Source of the DNA: Curvibacter lanceolatus ATCC 14669 | Lineage (GTDB): Bacteria; Pseudomonadota; Gammaproteobacteria; Burkholderiales; Burkholderiaceae_C | Reading direction: 5' to 3' | Assembly (NCBI RefSeq): GCF_000381265.1 | Contig: NZ_KB906253.1 | Span: forward strand, 496,001-560,000 | DNA: 64,000 nucleotides | Part shown: one piece after another, positions 19,570-28,079 of the stretch | Numbering within the stretch: the first letter of the stretch is position 1 | How the letters are laid out: each line of letters begins with the position of its first letter | Made by a program: the position numbers and the translations under genes | Notes under the pieces: generated by a model | What the model was told of the DNA's origin: nothing | Seen by the model: only the letters and a program-made list of their open reading frames with translations | Databases searched by the model: none

Positions 19570-19938
19570 ATGCCCTACGAAATCATCCGCGAACCCCAAG
19601 GTATCCACAAACGTTTCTGGGGCATCGTCACGGCTGACGAGTTTCTGTCGTCAGTGGGCCAGTTCCACAGCGATCCGCGCTTCGAGAACATCCGCTACAC
19701 GATCAACGATTTCTCCGAAACCGAAGCCTTCACCATGGGCGAGGGCGGCATCCTGGACACGGCCGCGATCAACATCGGGGCCACCTTCGTCAACCCCAAG
19801 TACCGCATCCTGGCGGTCACGTCGGACCCGGTCATCATCGCCATGGCCCGCAAGTACGACCAGATCACCCAGATGCCGCCCATCCTGCTGTTTGCCACCC
19901 TGACCGAAGCCCGGGACTGGGTGCAGTCTTCGGCCTGA
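19570..19938 (+). CDS. Conserved hypothetical protein, STAS/SpoIIAA-like size
   Basis: A 122-residue soluble protein that I cannot assign firmly. It starts MPYEIIREPQGIHKRFWGIVTADEFLSSV and alternates strand and helix in a way that recalls SpoIIAA/STAS-like small domains (substrate-free, often regulatory). There is no signal peptide or membrane segment. It is followed after 61 bases by an HD-GYP sensor in the same direction, so it could belong to that signalling unit, but this is only position. Confidence 0.55.
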   Translation: MPYEIIREPQGIHKRFWGIVTADEFLSSVGQFHSDPRFENIRYTINDFSETEAFTMGEGGILDTAAINIGATFVNPKYRILAVTSDPVIIAMARKYDQITQMPPILLFATLTEARDWVQSSA

Positions 19939-19999
19939 GCGCGATGGCAGCACAGGGGGCGCTTGAACTGCTGGCATGTCAAAGACTGGAGGCGGGTTG

Positions 20000-22228
20000 A
20001 TGCGACTGCTGATGCGATTGCCACTTAACTTGCTCAGCATCCGTTGGCGTTTTCTGTTCCTTTTGCTGTGCACCTGTGCGGTGTTGTTGTCTGCATCGGT
20101 CTACCGGGCCCTGGATCGTCGAGCTGCCGACGTCGCTGCGGCCATGGCGCAGCAAGATGTGCTGTCAACGGCCATGGCCGATCGGCAAAGGCTGGGGTTT
20201 GAAAACACCCAGCGCCTGCTCGGCCTGTTGAGCCAGGCGGTCGATCTGAGCACGCTGATCAACGACCCCCAATGTGACCGCCGGCTGGCGGCGCTGGTGT
20301 CCCAGGATCCGCAGGTGGCCAATGTCTTTTTGGCCTTGCCCAACGGGGATACCCGGTGCCACCTTGTCCGGGGAGCCCAGGCCCTCAACATCGCCAACCG
20401 CTCCTTCATGCCGCGGGCTTTGGTGCAGGACAAGCCGGTGGTCGGGGCGGCTCAGGTGGGCGGGTTCACTGGCAAACATGTGTTGCCGGTTGCGCAGCGC
20501 ATTGCGGACGCACAGGGCCGGGTTCAAGGCTTGATCGTGGTGGCCATGGACTTGAGCTGGGTGACCCGTGAGCTGCCTGGCAGCCGGGCAGCTGGGCCAT
20601 CCATGGCGGGCCTGGTCGATGCTCATGGCCGGGTCATCACACGTCGGCCCCAGCCCGCCTCCCAGCAGGGAGACGAGGTGTTCGAGCCTGCGGCCTTCGA
20701 GCAACTGCGCCAGCAAGGCCCGGGTGCGGCGGTCAGCCTGGTGTTTCCCGACGGGGAGCGTCGCTTGCTCACCCTCTACCGGTTTGCGGAGACCTTGGCC
20801 GGTCCGGTCTATTTCTTCGTCGGGCAAAGGCAGGCCGACATCACCGCCGCTGCGGATCGTCAGATGGTGATGGACCTGTCTCTGGCCGCGCTGTTGGTGT
20901 TGGTCGCCTTTGCCGTGGCCTGGTGGGGGGGCGAGCACTGGTTGATACGCCCCTTGCGCCGGATCGGTCTGGCCGCCCGCGAGTTGGGGGCCGGCAATCA
21001 CCTGGCGCGCACGGAGCTCGCGCCCCAGCCGGGGGAGGTGGGGGCGCTGGCTGCAGCCTTTGATGACATGGCCGCAGCCCTGGCCTCCAACAACAACGTG
21101 GTGCGCCTGAACCGAGCCCTGCAGTTGCTGAGCAAATCCAACCAGGCCCTGGTGCGCGGCCAACAGGAGGCGGCTTTGCTGGACGACATCTGCCGCATTG
21201 TCGTCCAGGTGGGCGGCTATCGGCTGGCCTGGGTGGGGTTTGCCGAGCACGATGCCGAAAAGTCGGTGCGCCTGATCGCCCAGTTCGGTGTCAACGCCGG
21301 CTACCTGAAAGCGGCTCAGATCAGCTGGGGCGACAACGCCCTGGGGCAGGGTCCCACAGGCATGTCCATCCGGCTGGGCCAGCCCCAGATCAACCGGGAA
21401 TTCGCCACCGAGAACAAGATGGCCCCCTGGCGCGTGGCGGCGCTGGCTCATGGCTTCCGTTCCAGTGCGGCATTCCCGCTGATGGTGGACGGCCAGACCC
21501 TGGGTGCCCTGACCATCTACTCGGCGGCGCCTGATGCCTTCAATGAACAGGAGGTGAGCCTGCTCGGTGAGTTGGCGGCTGACCTGGCCTTTGGCATCCA
21601 TTCACGCCGCGTCCAGCAAGCCCATGTGCAGACCCAGCGGCGCCTGGAGGGTGTGCTGGAAGCCACGGTGCAGGCGGTGGCCACCACGGTCGAATTTCGC
21701 GACCCCTACACCGCAGGCCACCAGCGGCGGGTGGCCTCGCTCGCTGTGGCCATGGCGCGCCGCATGGGCCTGTCGGATCACGAGGTGCAGGGCATCCACC
21801 TGGCTGGCATCGTGCATGACATCGGCAAGATCCAGGTGCCCGAGGCGATTCTCGCCAAACCCGGCCGCCTGACCGAGGACGAGTACCAGGTACTGCGGCG
21901 TCACCCTCAGGCGGGTCATGACATTCTCAAGGACATCGCGTTTCCCTGGCCGATCGCCGACATGGTGCTGCAGCACCACGAACGCCTGGATGGCAGTGGC
22001 TACCCTTTGGGCCTGGCACAGGATCAGATCATTCTCGGAGCCCGCATCCTGGCGGTGGCCGATGTGGTTGAGGCCATGTGTCTGGATCGCCCCTACCGTG
22101 CGGGTCTGGGTGTGGCGGCCGCGTTGGCTGAAATCCAGAGCGGGCGGGGGCGCCTCTATGACCCACAGGCCGCCGACATCTGCGTTGAACTCCTGAGCCA
22201 TGGCGAATTTTCTTTCGAGGCCGCCTGA
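20000..22228 (+). CDS. Membrane sensor with HAMP, GAF and HD-GYP domains (c-di-GMP phosphodiesterase)
   Basis: A 742-residue protein. After an N-terminal membrane segment (about 15-38) comes a periplasmic sensor region of roughly 240 residues, a second membrane segment (about 290-315), a HAMP linker (WLIRPLRRIGLAARELGAGNH), a GAF domain (about 385-535) and a C-terminal HD-GYP domain. The last carries HQRRVASLA, GIVHDIGKIQVP, HPQAGHDIL and HHERLDGSGYP, all residues needed for c-di-GMP hydrolysis. The start at 20000 has GGAGGCGG upstream; a start at 19976 has no ribosome site. A diguanylate cyclase gene follows 88 bases later, so synthesis and breakdown of the messenger are paired. Confidence 0.88.
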   Translation: MRLLMRLPLNLLSIRWRFLFLLLCTCAVLLSASVYRALDRRAADVAAAMAQQDVLSTAMADRQRLGFENTQRLLGLLSQAVDLSTLINDPQCDRRLAALVSQDPQVANVFLALPNGDTRCHLVRGAQALNIANRSFMPRALVQDKPVVGAAQVGGFTGKHVLPVAQRIADAQGRVQGLIVVAMDLSWVTRELPGSRAAGPSMAGLVDAHGRVITRRPQPASQQGDEVFEPAAFEQLRQQGPGAAVSLVFPDGERRLLTLYRFAETLAGPVYFFVGQRQADITAAADRQMVMDLSLAALLVLVAFAVAWWGGEHWLIRPLRRIGLAARELGAGNHLARTELAPQPGEVGALAAAFDDMAAALASNNNVVRLNRALQLLSKSNQALVRGQQEAALLDDICRIVVQVGGYRLAWVGFAEHDAEKSVRLIAQFGVNAGYLKAAQISWGDNALGQGPTGMSIRLGQPQINREFATENKMAPWRVAALAHGFRSSAAFPLMVDGQTLGALTIYSAAPDAFNEQEVSLLGELAADLAFGIHSRRVQQAHVQTQRRLEGVLEATVQAVATTVEFRDPYTAGHQRRVASLAVAMARRMGLSDHEVQGIHLAGIVHDIGKIQVPEAILAKPGRLTEDEYQVLRRHPQAGHDILKDIAFPWPIADMVLQHHERLDGSGYPLGLAQDQIILGARILAVADVVEAMCLDRPYRAGLGVAAALAEIQSGRGRLYDPQAADICVELLSHGEFSFEAA

Positions 22229-22316
22229 GATGCCCTCCATCAACAGCCCTGCTGTGGCCCAAACGGCCAGGTCTGGTTTCGGTGTGGCTTCAATGACCCA
22301 CATGAGCACCTGACCC

Positions 22317-23564
22317 ATGACCCTGCACCTGCCCACCCTGCTTGTGGCGCTTACCTTGGCCAGCGGGGTCCTGGCCAGCGCAGTGCTGGCCGTGGCCTGG
22401 GGCAGCCGGCGGTACAAGGGCCTGTCGCTGTGGGGGCTGGGTCTGGTGCTCAATGCGCTGTCATACCCGGCCTTCGGCCTGCGCGATGCGGGCTGGCTGA
22501 GCCTGTCCATTCTGTTGACCAATGCGCTCACGGCGCTCAGTCTGGTCATCCACACCTTGGCGCTGATGGCGTTCCAGCGTGGGCGCAGCCGCAGCCCGCC
22601 GCCTTGGGTGGTCTGGGTACCGGCGGCCTTGAACATGCTGGCTGCGGTGGCCCTGCTGCACGACGACCGCTGGCGCAATGTGCTGGTGGCCGGGCTGCAG
22701 GCCATGATGGCCCTGGTGCTGCTGTCGCAGGCCTGGGCGCCTGGCCTGCACGGACGCCGGCTCACGGGTCGCTGGGTGGTGATCGCCGGGACCTCCACCT
22801 TGTGCGCCACCATGGTGTTGCGCACGCTGTTCATGCTGGAGGCCTCGGAGTGGGATGCCCAGTTCAACGTGCCCACCCAGGTGCAGGTGGCCACCTATTT
22901 TGCGATTCTGGGGGTCTTGCTGCTCAACAGCATGGGCTATGTGCTGATGCAGATGGAGCACGCCGTCGGCCAGCAGCACGAGCTGGCCAGCCATGATCGC
23001 CTGACGGGCCTGTACAACCGTCTGGCTTTGATGGAACTCATGGAGCACCACCTGGCCTTGGCCCGGCGCCGCCGCAGCCCTCTGGCCCTGCTGATGCTCG
23101 ACATCGACCACTTCAAGGTGGTGAACGACCAGCACGGCCACCTGGTGGGCGACGAGGTGCTGCGCCAGGTGGCGCAGCGCGCCCAGGCCCGCCTGCGCGG
23201 GGCCGACCTGCTGGCCCGCTTTGGCGGCGAAGAGTTCCTGGCCCTGCTGCCGGCCACCACCGCCGAGGGCGCGCAGGCGGTGGCCGAGGGCATCCGCCGG
23301 GCCGTGGGTGAGCAGCCCATGGTGGTCAACGGCGTGAGCATCCCGGTGACGATCAGCATCGGTGTGCATGCCGCCATCCCCACCGAGGGCCCCACCGCCG
23401 CCGAGGCCATGATCGCCCTCAGCGATCAGGCCCTTTATGACGCCAAGCACCAGGGGCGCAACCGGGTGGTGGTGGTTCCCGAATACAAGCAGTCCAGCGA
23501 ACCTTCAGCACAGGTCGAGGGTGTGAATCGCCCGTCTGGCCAGTCTGGTCAAGCCCAGGGCTGA
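22317..23564 (+). CDS. Membrane-bound GGDEF diguanylate cyclase
   Basis: A 415-residue protein. The first 215 residues form about six membrane segments with no recognised sensor family. The C-terminal GGDEF domain starts with HDRLTGLYNRLALMELM and has LLMLDIDHFKVVND, the active site RFGGEEF (about residues 301-307), and AMIALSDQALYDAKHQGRNRV. An inhibitory-site motif RxxD (RGAD) stands five residues before GGEEF. It should make c-di-GMP with product inhibition. Its partner is the HD-GYP protein directly upstream. A short tail after the domain is unstructured. Confidence 0.88.
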   Translation: MTLHLPTLLVALTLASGVLASAVLAVAWGSRRYKGLSLWGLGLVLNALSYPAFGLRDAGWLSLSILLTNALTALSLVIHTLALMAFQRGRSRSPPPWVVWVPAALNMLAAVALLHDDRWRNVLVAGLQAMMALVLLSQAWAPGLHGRRLTGRWVVIAGTSTLCATMVLRTLFMLEASEWDAQFNVPTQVQVATYFAILGVLLLNSMGYVLMQMEHAVGQQHELASHDRLTGLYNRLALMELMEHHLALARRRRSPLALLMLDIDHFKVVNDQHGHLVGDEVLRQVAQRAQARLRGADLLARFGGEEFLALLPATTAEGAQAVAEGIRRAVGEQPMVVNGVSIPVTISIGVHAAIPTEGPTAAEAMIALSDQALYDAKHQGRNRVVVVPEYKQSSEPSAQVEGVNRPSGQSGQAQG

Positions 23565-23688
23565 GGTTCTGTCTTCTTTGCCGAACACGGTGAACATCGA
23601 CGATTGCGAACGCCGTGAACAAGGCGCAGGCCAAGATCAAGGCCAAGCGAGCGACCCGCAAGATTGCCGCCAGTGGGGAGCTTCGCTG

Positions 23689-24207
23689 ATGGCCCGCCCG
23701 AAAGCAGCCCAGCCTGCCGCCAAAGCCACAGAGTTCGAGAGGGCAGCGCAAAGCGCCGGCCTTCCGGTGGCGCTCGGATAGCAGGCCGTCGAGGGGCAGT
23801 ACCGCGCTCGCATCGCCACCCGTACCGGGAGCCGGTTCACGCACAGCGCAGACATCGACGGGCACTTCCGGTTGCTTGAGGGGGCCGCTGCCCGGTGGGA
23901 TTTTGCGGTTGGCATCCAATCTGCGCCCCATGAGGAATCTGCATACTGGATCGAGCCCCATCCTGCCAGCAGCACAGGCGAGGTTGGCAAGATGATTGCC
24001 CAATTGAATTGGCTGAAGGCCAAGTTGAACTCGCCAGAATTTGCCGCTCTGCGCACGCTCACTGATGTCGCGGTGCAAAAGAGCGGCCTTCCTTATCGAT
24101 GGCTGGCGACGGATGCGACGATCCGGATCACAGCCAATAGCAATGAAGCCCGGATGTTGGCAAGGCATGGGCTGGACATGCCTCGGCGCACGGTGGACTT
24201 GCCTTGA
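23689..24207 (+). pseudogene. Decayed hypothetical gene with in-frame amber codon
   Basis: One reading frame runs 172 codons from ATG at 23689 to TGA at 24207, broken only by TAG at 23779-23781. Before it: MARPKAAQPAAKATEFERAA; after it the same frame has RIATRTGSRFTHSADIDGHF, ARWDFAVGIQS, YWIEPHPASSTGEVGKMIAQ and LATDATIRITANSNEARMLA. I do not recognise the family. A second frame ending in the TGA that overlaps this ATG (23594-23689) reads like the end of an upstream coupled gene lacking a start. Codon use includes more AGG, GCA and ACA than the neighbours, so this looks like a remnant of acquired DNA. Reinitiation at TTG 23872 could make a 111-residue product. Confidence 0.55.
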
Positions 24208-24301
24208 CCCAGCCCGCCCCAAGGGCTTTTGCCTTCGCCGATTGACCTGTCCACCCCCGATCCGTGCGGCGAACTGTTCAATTTCGCAGTTAAGATCGCC
24301 G

Positions 24302-24486
24302 CTTCGGGTGCGTGGCCTCTTCGGGGGGCACGTTAAACGGGAAGCCGGTGACGCTGCACAACCATGTTGTGCTGCCATTCCGGCGCAGCCCCCGCTGCTG
24401 TAAGCCAGACGACTCCGCCAACACACCACTGTGCATGTCACGGGAAGGTGCGGAGAAGGATGAAGGCGAGCCAGAATACCGGCCCG
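24302..24486 (+). promoter_or_regulatory. Cobalamin riboswitch
   Basis: Conserved pieces appear in order: aaacgggaagccggtg (24335-24350), gcccccgctgctgtaa (24388-24403), a further gggaaggtg segment (24442-24450), and the B12 box gagccagaatacc (24468-24480). This order and spacing match the adenosylcobalamin riboswitch. About 135 bases separate it from the cbiM start, whose ribosome site GGGAGG is at 24611-24616. It should switch off the cobalt import and corrin genes when cobalamin is plentiful. Whether it acts on termination or on translation is not clear; the sequence after it has a GC hairpin without a good T tract. Confidence 0.9.
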
Positions 24487-24622
24487 AAAAAGCGCCAGCA
24501 CCATTCCCCGGGGTGACGGGAAAACTGCAGCCAACGTGCCTCGGCTTGTCCGCGGGCGTCTGGCCGTCTTTTTCATCCTCCGCGTGGTGCCTTGACAGGA
24601 ACCATTCGACGGGAGGATTCGA

Positions 24623-25300
24623 ATGCACATCATGGAAGGCTTTTTGCCGCCAGCGCACGCGCTGGGCTGGTCAGCCGCCTCTTTACCCTTTGTGATCTGG
24701 GGCCTGCGCTCGCTGCAGCGCAGTGTGCAGGCGCAGCCCGAGCAGCGCATGCTGCTCGGCGTGAGCGCGGCCTTTGCCTTTTTGCTGTCGGCGCTCAAGC
24801 TGCCCTCGGTCACGGGCAGCTGCTCGCACCCCACCGGGGTGGGGCTGGGCGCCATGCTGTTCGGCCCGGCGGCCATGGTGCCGATCGCGCTGGTGGTGCT
24901 GCTGTTCCAGGCCCTGCTGCTGGCGCATGGCGGGCTCACCACGCTGGGGGCCAATCTGTTTTCGATGGGCATCGTGGGGCCGCTGGTGTCGTACGCGGTG
25001 TTCCGGCTGGCGCGCGGGGTCGGCCTGGGGCGCTCGGGCGCGGTGTTTTTGGCGGCCTGCCTGGGCGACCTGGCCACCTACCTGTGCACCTCGGTGCAAC
25101 TGGCCTGGGCTTTTCCTGACCCCGTGGGTGGTGTGGCCGCCTCGCTGCTGAAGTTTGGCGGCATCTTTGCCCTCACGCAGATCCCGCTGGCCATCAGCGA
25201 AGGGCTGCTCACCGTGCTGGTGGTCAATGCCATGGCCCGCTTCAATGCGGCCGAACTGCAGGGCCTGTCCCTGTTTGCCCGCCGTGGGGTGCAGGCATGA
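24623..25300 (+). CDS. cbiM: Cobalt ECF transporter, CbiM component
   Basis: A 225-residue membrane protein that starts [16 protein letters not shown], where the N-terminal Met-His residues bind the cobalt ion. Further family sequences are [39 protein letters not shown] and [21 protein letters not shown]. It is the ion-selecting subunit of the CbiMNQO importer, which feeds cobalt to corrin synthesis. Its riboswitch lies upstream. The gene overlaps cbiN by four bases. Confidence 0.95.
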   Translation: MHIMEGFLPPAHALGWSAASLPFVIWGLRSLQRSVQAQPEQRMLLGVSAAFAFLLSALKLPSVTGSCSHPTGVGLGAMLFGPAAMVPIALVVLLFQALLLAHGGLTTLGANLFSMGIVGPLVSYAVFRLARGVGLGRSGAVFLAACLGDLATYLCTSVQLAWAFPDPVGGVAASLLKFGGIFALTQIPLAISEGLLTVLVVNAMARFNAAELQGLSLFARRGVQA

Positions 25301-25641
25301 GCCGGCGCAATCTGATGCTGCTGGCTGCCGTGGTGCTGATCACCGCCTTGCCCCTGTGCTGGGTGGCCCAGCCCACCGACGCGGCTGCGCTGGCCGAGCA
25401 CTTTGGCGGGGCCGACGCCCAGGCCCAGCAGGCCATTGCCCAACTGGCGCCGCATTACCAGCCCTGGTTCACCCCGGTGCTGGAGCCGGCCAGCAACGAG
25501 ATCGCCTCGCTGCTGTTCGCGCTGCAGGCCGCGCTGGGCGCCGGGGTGATCGGCTTCTGGCTGGGGCTGTCGGTGGCACGCGAGCGTGCGGTGCGGCAGG
25601 CTCAGGCCAGCCTGGCCGACCGTGTCGACCCAACGCGCTGA
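25297..25641 (+). CDS. cbiN: Cobalt ECF transporter, CbiN component
   Basis: A 114-residue protein with an N-terminal and a C-terminal membrane segment and a periplasmic loop between them. Family sequences are [57 protein letters not shown]. It interacts with CbiM and activates cobalt uptake. The start overlaps the cbiM stop. Confidence 0.92.
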   Translation: MSRRNLMLLAAVVLITALPLCWVAQPTDAAALAEHFGGADAQAQQAIAQLAPHYQPWFTPVLEPASNEIASLLFALQAALGAGVIGFWLGLSVARERAVRQAQASLADRVDPTR

Positions 25642-25660
25642 CTCAACGAGCAGAAGCACC

Positions 25661-26410
25661 GTGCTGATCGAACGTTGGGCCTACGCCAACCGCTGGCGGG
25701 GTGTGTCGCCGGCCGCCAAGGGCTTGTGGGCGCTGGCCGGTCTGGCTGCGGCCCAGGGCGCTGCCACGCCCGGGCGGGCCCTGGGCTGCGCGGCCGCCCT
25801 GGTCGCTGTGTGCCTGCTGGGGGCCGGCGTGCCTTGGCGCGCCTACCTGCGGGCGGCCTGGGCGCCGCTGGGCTTTCTGGCCCTGTCGGCCGCGTCGATG
25901 GCGGTGTCGCTGGGCTGGGGCGGCCACGCTCTGCCCACCGTGCAACTACCGCCTGAGGCCCTGGCCCTGGCGGCCCGCACCAGCGCACGCGCGCTGGCCT
26001 CGCTGGCGGCCCTTCTGGGCCTGGTGCTGACCACACCGCTGCCCGATCTGATGGCCTTGTTGCGCCGCCTGCGCGTGCCCGATTTGCTGCTGGAGCTGAT
26101 GGTGCTGTGCCACCGGCTGCTGTTTGTGGCCCTGGCCTTGTTCCACGAGGCCAGCCGTGCCCAGCGTGCCCGCCTGGGCTATGCCAGCCGGGCCCAGGCC
26201 GTGCGATCCATCGCCCTGCTGCTGGGCCACCAGGCCGTGCAGCTGTGGCAGCGCGCCCGGGTGCTGCAGGCCAGCGCCGATGCGCGCTGCGGTGGGGCCG
26301 AGCTGCGCTTTCTGCCACCGGTCTATCCCCATGCGCGGCGCGATGTCGGGCTGGCGGCGCTGGCCTCGCTGGGCCTGTTGGCCTGCACGTGGGGGATGGC
26401 GTGGGCATGA
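25661..26410 (+). CDS. cbiQ: Cobalt ECF transporter, CbiQ permease
   Basis: A 249-residue membrane protein with about five hydrophobic segments, the T-component that couples the ATPase to CbiM. Family sequences are LLELMVLCHRLLFVALALFHEASRAQRARLGY and the motif ARVLQASADARCGGAELRFLPP. I chose the GTG at 25661 (VLIERWAYANRWRG): it comes 19 bases after the cbiN stop, and longer versions read into cbiN. The stop overlaps cbiO (ATGA). Confidence 0.9.
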   Translation: MLIERWAYANRWRGVSPAAKGLWALAGLAAAQGAATPGRALGCAAALVAVCLLGAGVPWRAYLRAAWAPLGFLALSAASMAVSLGWGGHALPTVQLPPEALALAARTSARALASLAALLGLVLTTPLPDLMALLRRLRVPDLLLELMVLCHRLLFVALALFHEASRAQRARLGYASRAQAVRSIALLLGHQAVQLWQRARVLQASADARCGGAELRFLPPVYPHARRDVGLAALASLGLLACTWGMAWA

Positions 26411-27273
26411 ACAAGGCACAGCCGATTTTTGAACTGCAGGGCGTGGCCTACCGCTACCCCGACGGCCCCCAGGGCCTGCACGACTGCAGCCTGCGCCTGG
26501 CCCGCGGGCGGCGCCATGCGCTGCTGGGCGCCAATGGCGCTGGCAAGACCACCTTGCTGCAGCAGCTCAACGGCCTGCTGCGGCCCGCTGCGGGGCAGAT
26601 CCTGTTCGATGGCACGCCGCTGGATGCCAGCCGGGCCGGCCTGCGCGCGCTGCGCCAGCGGGTGGGGCTGGTGTTCCAGAACCCCGAGCACCAGCTGTTC
26701 TCGGCCCAGGTGTTTGAAGACGTGTCCTACGGCCCGCTCAACCTGGGGCTGGACGAGGCCACCGTGCGCGAGCGCGTGCACGCTGCGCTGGCCGATGTGG
26801 GCCTGAGCGCGCATGCCCTGGCCCCGGTGCACCAGCTGAGCTTTGGCCAGAAGAAGCGCGTGTGCCTGGCCGGCGTGCTGGCCATGCAGCCCGAGGTGCT
26901 GCTGCTCGACGAGCCCATGGCCGGCCTGGACGCCCCCATGCAACAGGCGCTGACGGCGCTGCTCGACGCGTTGGTGGCACGCGGCGTGACCGTGCTGCTG
27001 TCCACCCACGACATCGACTTTGCCTATGCCTGGGCCGACCACCTGCACCTGATGCAGGCCGGCCGCTGCACGGCCTCACTGCCCGCCGCCGATCTGCCCG
27101 GCCAGGCACCCGCCTGGCGGCAGGCCGGCCAGCCCCTGCCCCGGGTGCTGGAGCTGCACCAGGCCTTGCAGCAGCAGGGCCTGGCCCCGCAGGGCGAGCC
27201 GCCGCGCAGCCACGAAGCGCTGCTTGGCCTGTTGCAACCCACCACCTCTTCACGTGAACAAGGCTTGCCATGA
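26407..27273 (+). CDS. cbiO: Cobalt ECF transporter, CbiO ATPase
   Basis: A 288-residue ATPase. Walker A is GANGAGKTT (41-49), the Q-loop is VFQNPEHQLFSAQVFEDVSYGPLNLGL, the signature is LSFGQKKRVCLAGVLAM, and Walker B is VLLLDEPMAGLD with the switch histidine in LLSTHDID. It powers cobalt uptake with CbiM, CbiN and CbiQ. The last 60 residues are a low-complexity Gln/Pro tail. It overlaps both neighbours by four bases. Confidence 0.93.
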   Translation: MNKAQPIFELQGVAYRYPDGPQGLHDCSLRLARGRRHALLGANGAGKTTLLQQLNGLLRPAAGQILFDGTPLDASRAGLRALRQRVGLVFQNPEHQLFSAQVFEDVSYGPLNLGLDEATVRERVHAALADVGLSAHALAPVHQLSFGQKKRVCLAGVLAMQPEVLLLDEPMAGLDAPMQQALTALLDALVARGVTVLLSTHDIDFAYAWADHLHLMQAGRCTASLPAADLPGQAPAWRQAGQPLPRVLELHQALQQQGLAPQGEPPRSHEALLGLLQPTTSSREQGLP

Positions 27274-28079
27274 CTGAACCCCAACTGCCCGCACCGCGAC
27301 CCCTGGGCAAGGTCTGGTTTGTCGGGGCTGGCCCGGGCGACCCCGAGCTGATCACCCTCAAGGGCCAGCGCCTGCTGGCCCAGGCCGGGGCCGTGCTGTT
27401 TGCCGGCTCGCTGGTCGACCAGGCCGTCACCCTGTACGCCCCGGCGGGTTGCCTGGTGCGCGACTCCAAGGACATGACGCTGGAGCAGATGAGCGAATGG
27501 CTGGCCGAGCAGGCCGCGCGCCACGCCACCGTGGTGCGCCTGCAGACCGGCGACCCCGGCCTGTACGGCGCCCTGATCGAGATGACCCGCCCGCTCACCG
27601 CCCTGGGCATCGACTGGGCCGTGGTGCCCGGCGTGTCGTCGGCCATGGCCTCGATGGCGGCCGCCGGCGAGTCCATGACCTTGCCCGAGGTCACGCAGAC
27701 CGTGATCCTCACCCGCGTCGAGGGCCGCACCCCCATGCCCGAGGGCGAAGACCTGGCCGCCCTGGCCGCGCACCGCAGCACGCTGTGCATCTTTCTGTCG
27801 ATCACCCTGATGCACAAGATCGAAGCGGGTCTGCGGGCTGCCGGCTGGCCTGAAGACGCGCCCATGCTGGTGGTGCACAAGGCCAGCTGGCCGGGGCAGG
27901 AGCGCATCGTGCGCGGCACCCTGGCCGACATCAAGCAGCGCTGCCGCGAGGCCGGCATCGCCAGCCAGGCCATGGTGGTGGCCAGCCCCACGCTGGGCGC
28001 CGCCGACTGGGAGACGCTGGCCCGCTCCAAGCTTTACGACCCCACTTTCACCCACCGCTTTCGAAAGGCCACGGCATGA
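27270..28079 (+). CDS. cobM: Precorrin-4 / cobalt-precorrin-4 C11-methyltransferase
   Basis: A 269-residue SAM-dependent methyltransferase of the corrin group (CobM/CbiF). Typical parts are VWFVGAGPGDPELITLKGQRLLAQA, VVRLQTGDPGLYGALIEM, VVPGVSSAMASMAAAGE, LTLPEVTQTVILTRVEGRTPMPEGEDL and VVHKASWPGQERIVRGTLADI. It adds the methyl group at C11 of the ring. It overlaps cbiO upstream and cbiX downstream. Confidence 0.93.
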   Translation: MTEPQLPAPRPLGKVWFVGAGPGDPELITLKGQRLLAQAGAVLFAGSLVDQAVTLYAPAGCLVRDSKDMTLEQMSEWLAEQAARHATVVRLQTGDPGLYGALIEMTRPLTALGIDWAVVPGVSSAMASMAAAGESMTLPEVTQTVILTRVEGRTPMPEGEDLAALAAHRSTLCIFLSITLMHKIEAGLRAAGWPEDAPMLVVHKASWPGQERIVRGTLADIKQRCREAGIASQAMVVASPTLGAADWETLARSKLYDPTFTHRFRKATA

